In this document: positions 61,893-64,000 of the stretch, one piece after another
Position numbering within the stretch: position 1 is the first letter of the stretch
Layout: every line of letters starts with the position of its first letter
NCBI RefSeq assembly: GCF_025144225.1
Contig: NZ_JALXXB010000006.1
Span: 69,256-133,255, forward strand
Origin: Aestuariimicrobium sp. p3-SID1156
GTDB lineage: Bacteria > Actinomycetota > Actinomycetes > Propionibacteriales > Propionibacteriaceae
Length of the DNA stretch: 64,000 bases
Direction of reading: 5' to 3'
Made by a program: the position numbers and the translations under genes
The notes under the pieces: generated by a model
The model's database searches: none
Told to the model about the DNA's origin: nothing
Seen by the model: the letters and a program-made list of their open reading frames with translations, nothing else

Positions 61893-63125
61893 ATGGCAGG
61901 CATGCAGAGTTCACCAGAGCACCCGCAGCCGCTGGGCCGTGTCGTCTCGGCGGTCAAGGGGTGGGTGGAGCGCTGCGGTGACGTCTGGGTCGAGGGCCAG
62001 CTGATCGAGATCAACCGACGCAGTGGGTCCACCCAGTTCCTGAAGCTGCGCGACAGCCGGGCCAACGTCTCAGCCACCCTGACCTGCACCCGGCTGGTCC
62101 TCGACAACGCCGGCCCGCTCGCCGAGGGCGCCACCGTGGCCGCCTGGGTCAAGCCCCGCGTCTTCGAGCAGAGCACACAACTCACCTTCGAGTGCCGCGA
62201 GCTGCGTCCGATGGGTGAGGGCCAGCTGCTCGCACGCCTGGAACAGCTCAAACGCAAGCTCCAGGCAGAAGGGCTCTTCGACCCCGCCCGCAAGCGCCGC
62301 CCACCGTTCCTGCCCCGCCGCATCGGCCTGATCGCCGGCCAGAACTCGGACGCCGAACGTGACGTGCTGGAGAACACCCGTCGTCGCTGGCCGGCAGCCG
62401 TGTTCGAGGTGCGCAACACCCTGGTGCAGGGCCCAAATGCCGCAGAATCGGTCATCGCTGCGCTGGCCGAACTGGACGCCCACCCCCAGGTCGACGTCAT
62501 CGTCATCGCCCGCGGTGGTGGTGCGCTGGAGGACCTGCTGCCCTTCTCCGACGAGGGTCTGGTGCGCGCCGTGGCTGCCGCCCGGACGCCAGTGGTGAGC
62601 GCGATCGGCCACGAGAAGGACTCCCCCATCCTTGACAACGTGGCGGACCTCCGCGCCTCCACCCCCACCGATGCCGCCAAGTTGCTGGTGCCCTCGGCGG
62701 CCGAGGAGCTCGAACTGGTCCGGATGGCCCGCGAGCGCATGGGGCGGGCAGTGGTCCGCTGGCTGGAGACTGAACAACACCAGCTGCACCAGATGCGTTC
62801 GCGGCCGGTCCTGCAGAACCCGCTGGCCAGTTTCGAGGTGCACGCCGAGCGGCTGGCGATGCAACGGGGACGCCTGGAGCGTGCGGTCGCCGGCGTCCTC
62901 GACGGTGAGTCGCGGGAGGTGGGGCACCTGATCAGCCGCGCCCGATCGCTGTCCCCCAAGGGGACCCTGGAGCGCGGTTACGCCATCCTCACCGACGGCA
63001 CCGACACCATCACCTCAGTCCACGACGTCGACGAGGGCGATGACCTGATGGCCTACGTCTTCGACGGCACCATCATCCTCGAAGTCCGACAGGCCGATCC
63101 CTCCGAAGGAGCCCCCCATGAGTGA
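61893..63125 (+). CDS. xseA: Exodeoxyribonuclease VII large subunit
   Basis: 410 residues: an N-terminal OB fold (GDVWVEGQLIEINRRSGSTQ), the catalytic domain with LIAGQNSDAERDVLENTRRR, VIARGGGALEDLLPF and SAIGHEKDSPILDNVADLRA, and a coiled-coil C-terminus. With XseB it degrades single-stranded DNA. ATG 61893 (or 61902). It overlaps xseB by 8 bp. Confidence 0.96.
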   Translation: MAGMQSSPEHPQPLGRVVSAVKGWVERCGDVWVEGQLIEINRRSGSTQFLKLRDSRANVSATLTCTRLVLDNAGPLAEGATVAAWVKPRVFEQSTQLTFECRELRPMGEGQLLARLEQLKRKLQAEGLFDPARKRRPPFLPRRIGLIAGQNSDAERDVLENTRRRWPAAVFEVRNTLVQGPNAAESVIAALAELDAHPQVDVIVIARGGGALEDLLPFSDEGLVRAVAAARTPVVSAIGHEKDSPILDNVADLRASTPTDAAKLLVPSAAEELELVRMARERMGRAVVRWLETEQHQLHQMRSRPVLQNPLASFEVHAERLAMQRGRLERAVAGVLDGESREVGHLISRARSLSPKGTLERGYAILTDGTDTITSVHDVDEGDDLMAYVFDGTIILEVRQADPSEGAPHE

Positions 63126-63354
63126 ACCGCGCACCAGCGATCGCCCCAGCTACGAACAGGCCAAGGCCGAGCTGGGTGAGGTCGTCCAGAAGCTGGAGTC
63201 CGGCCGCGTCCCCCTGGCCGAGTCGATGGCCCTGTGGGAGCGCGGCGAGGAGCTTGCCCGCATCTGCCAGGAGTGGCTGGACGGGGCCAAGGCGAAGGTG
63301 GAGGCAGCGCGTCGCCAGGCACAGGCCGGTTCAGAGGCTCCCGATCAGGAGTAG
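63118..63354 (+). CDS. xseB: Exodeoxyribonuclease VII small subunit
   Basis: 78 residues with the XseB pattern YEQAKAELGEVVQKLESGRV and LWERGEELARICQEWLDGAK. Binds the XseA coiled coil in several copies. The start overlaps the xseA end by 8 bp, so translation is coupled. Confidence 0.96.
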   Translation: MSEPRTSDRPSYEQAKAELGEVVQKLESGRVPLAESMALWERGEELARICQEWLDGAKAKVEAARRQAQAGSEAPDQE

Positions 63355-63357
63355 GGC

Positions 63358-63894
63358 TCAGGCCATGACGGCGAGGAACTGCTGGATGCGCTCGACCCCG
63401 GCGTCCGAGGAGGCGATGCGCGTCAGCTTGCCCTCGACCTGCACCAGTGAGTGGGTCCGCCCGTCTTTGGAGATGTAGTGCTTCCAGGGCTTGCCGTCGA
63501 CCTGGACCACGCCCTCTTCATAGCCCTCGCGGGTGGTGCGAGTGACGTAGGGCCCGCTGGGCGCCAACGTCTGGTTGAGCGCGAAGTACTTCTCGTCATC
63601 GCTCAGGAAGCCAAGCTCCAAGGTCTCCCCCCGCACCCCGCGGCCGCTGGCATCGTTCTGGCCCGGCTTCAGCCAGCTGGCCTTGGTGGCCTGCCAACCC
63701 GCCGGCAGTTCCTTGGGTGCCATCACCTCGAAGGTCTTGGACGCCCTGGCCTGGGCGACTGCGCCCTTCCAATCGGCGTCCGGGACGGTGGGTCGATCCT
63801 GGCCTGCGCTCTGGAAGAACCAGACGATCAGGGCCAGCGGGATCATGAAGACCGCCATCGTCAGGAACATGTCGCGGGAGCTGGATCGAGCCAT
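63358..63894 (-). CDS. DUF4245 protein, membrane-anchored
   Basis: 178 residues: a short basic N-terminus (MARSSSRD), one transmembrane helix (LTMAVFMIPLALIVWFFQ), and an extracytoplasmic domain with ELPAGWQATKASWLKP and a WKHYISKDGRTHSLVQ region typical of DUF4245, an actinobacterial family of unknown function often next to xseAB. ATG 63894; a GTG at 63906 is an alternative. Convergent with xseB, 3 bp apart. Confidence 0.85.
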   Translation of the reverse strand: MARSSSRDMFLTMAVFMIPLALIVWFFQSAGQDRPTVPDADWKGAVAQARASKTFEVMAPKELPAGWQATKASWLKPGQNDASGRGVRGETLELGFLSDDEKYFALNQTLAPSGPYVTRTTREGYEEGVVQVDGKPWKHYISKDGRTHSLVQVEGKLTRIASSDAGVERIQQFLAVMA

Positions 63895-64000
63895 GGAGGA
63901 TGCCACCCGCGCATTCTCCCAGCAGCGTTCTGCTTTCCCAATTCCCGGTCCACCGCGTCCGCTGCTGATCGGGCTATGAGACACAGCAGTGGGGTCGCGC

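Overview
The window is GC-rich and gene-dense, with frequent GTG and TTG starts, many 4-bp start/stop overlaps and an actinobacterial gene set: a DUF4245 protein beside xseAB, a DtxR-type iron box and a Zur-type box. Together with the polyol-utilisation genes this points to a propionic-acid bacterium (Propionibacteriaceae). That assignment is inferred from gene content, not from a marker gene. No rRNA, tRNA or CRISPR array was recognised.

Left part (1-14600), carbohydrate metabolism, mostly on the minus strand: a PfkB-type sugar kinase cut by the window edge, a GpsA-like polyol-phosphate dehydrogenase, a SorC regulator with an inverted-repeat operator, SppA protease, an MFS exporter, a RarD-type permease, transketolase, an FGGY sugar/polyol kinase, a HAD phosphatase, an unusual RpiB-type isomerase and a DeoR regulator. 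The isomerase lacks both histidines linked to ring handling in RpiB, so I infer an acyclic tetrulose-phosphate substrate and an erythritol-like pathway feeding erythrose 4-phosphate into transketolase. A GNAT and an isochorismatase-like hydrolase follow.

14600-28970: a zinc/manganese ABC transporter (Zur-like box, His-rich tail on the ATPase), a sirtuin, a lipase-like hydrolase, Tpx peroxiredoxin, Nudix hydrolase, a polytopic membrane protein, a glutamine amidotransferase, a DUF1275 protein, a TRIC-family channel, a histidine kinase/MMPL exporter/response regulator set and a glutathionyl-hydroquinone-reductase homologue.

28975-46943 is an accessory region full of damage. Patatin and marC genes are scrambled into one another. 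A DUF998 gene carries an in-frame ochre codon. The toxin gene higB is split into two fragments on opposite strands around two orphan genes, while higA is intact. Four copies of a hairpin repeat border these small genes like cassettes. An excisionase-like gene and an exonuclease-like gene follow, the latter split by an IS21 element whose removal restores the frame. The region ends with a type I restriction-modification operon (hsdM-hsdS-hsdR) and a fourth, unknown gene with a HEPN-like R-x4-H motif. That gene is split by an IS3 element inserted in the centre of a perfect 16-bp palindrome. The operon begins exactly at the stop codon of ychF.

46940-64000 is housekeeping: ychF, an iron-siderophore ABC transporter behind a DtxR box, a rhomboid-like protein without catalytic residues, M18 aminopeptidase, two TetR modules with visible operators, rmuC, threonine ammonia-lyase, a CAAX-type protease, ispH, xseA/xseB and a DUF4245 protein.
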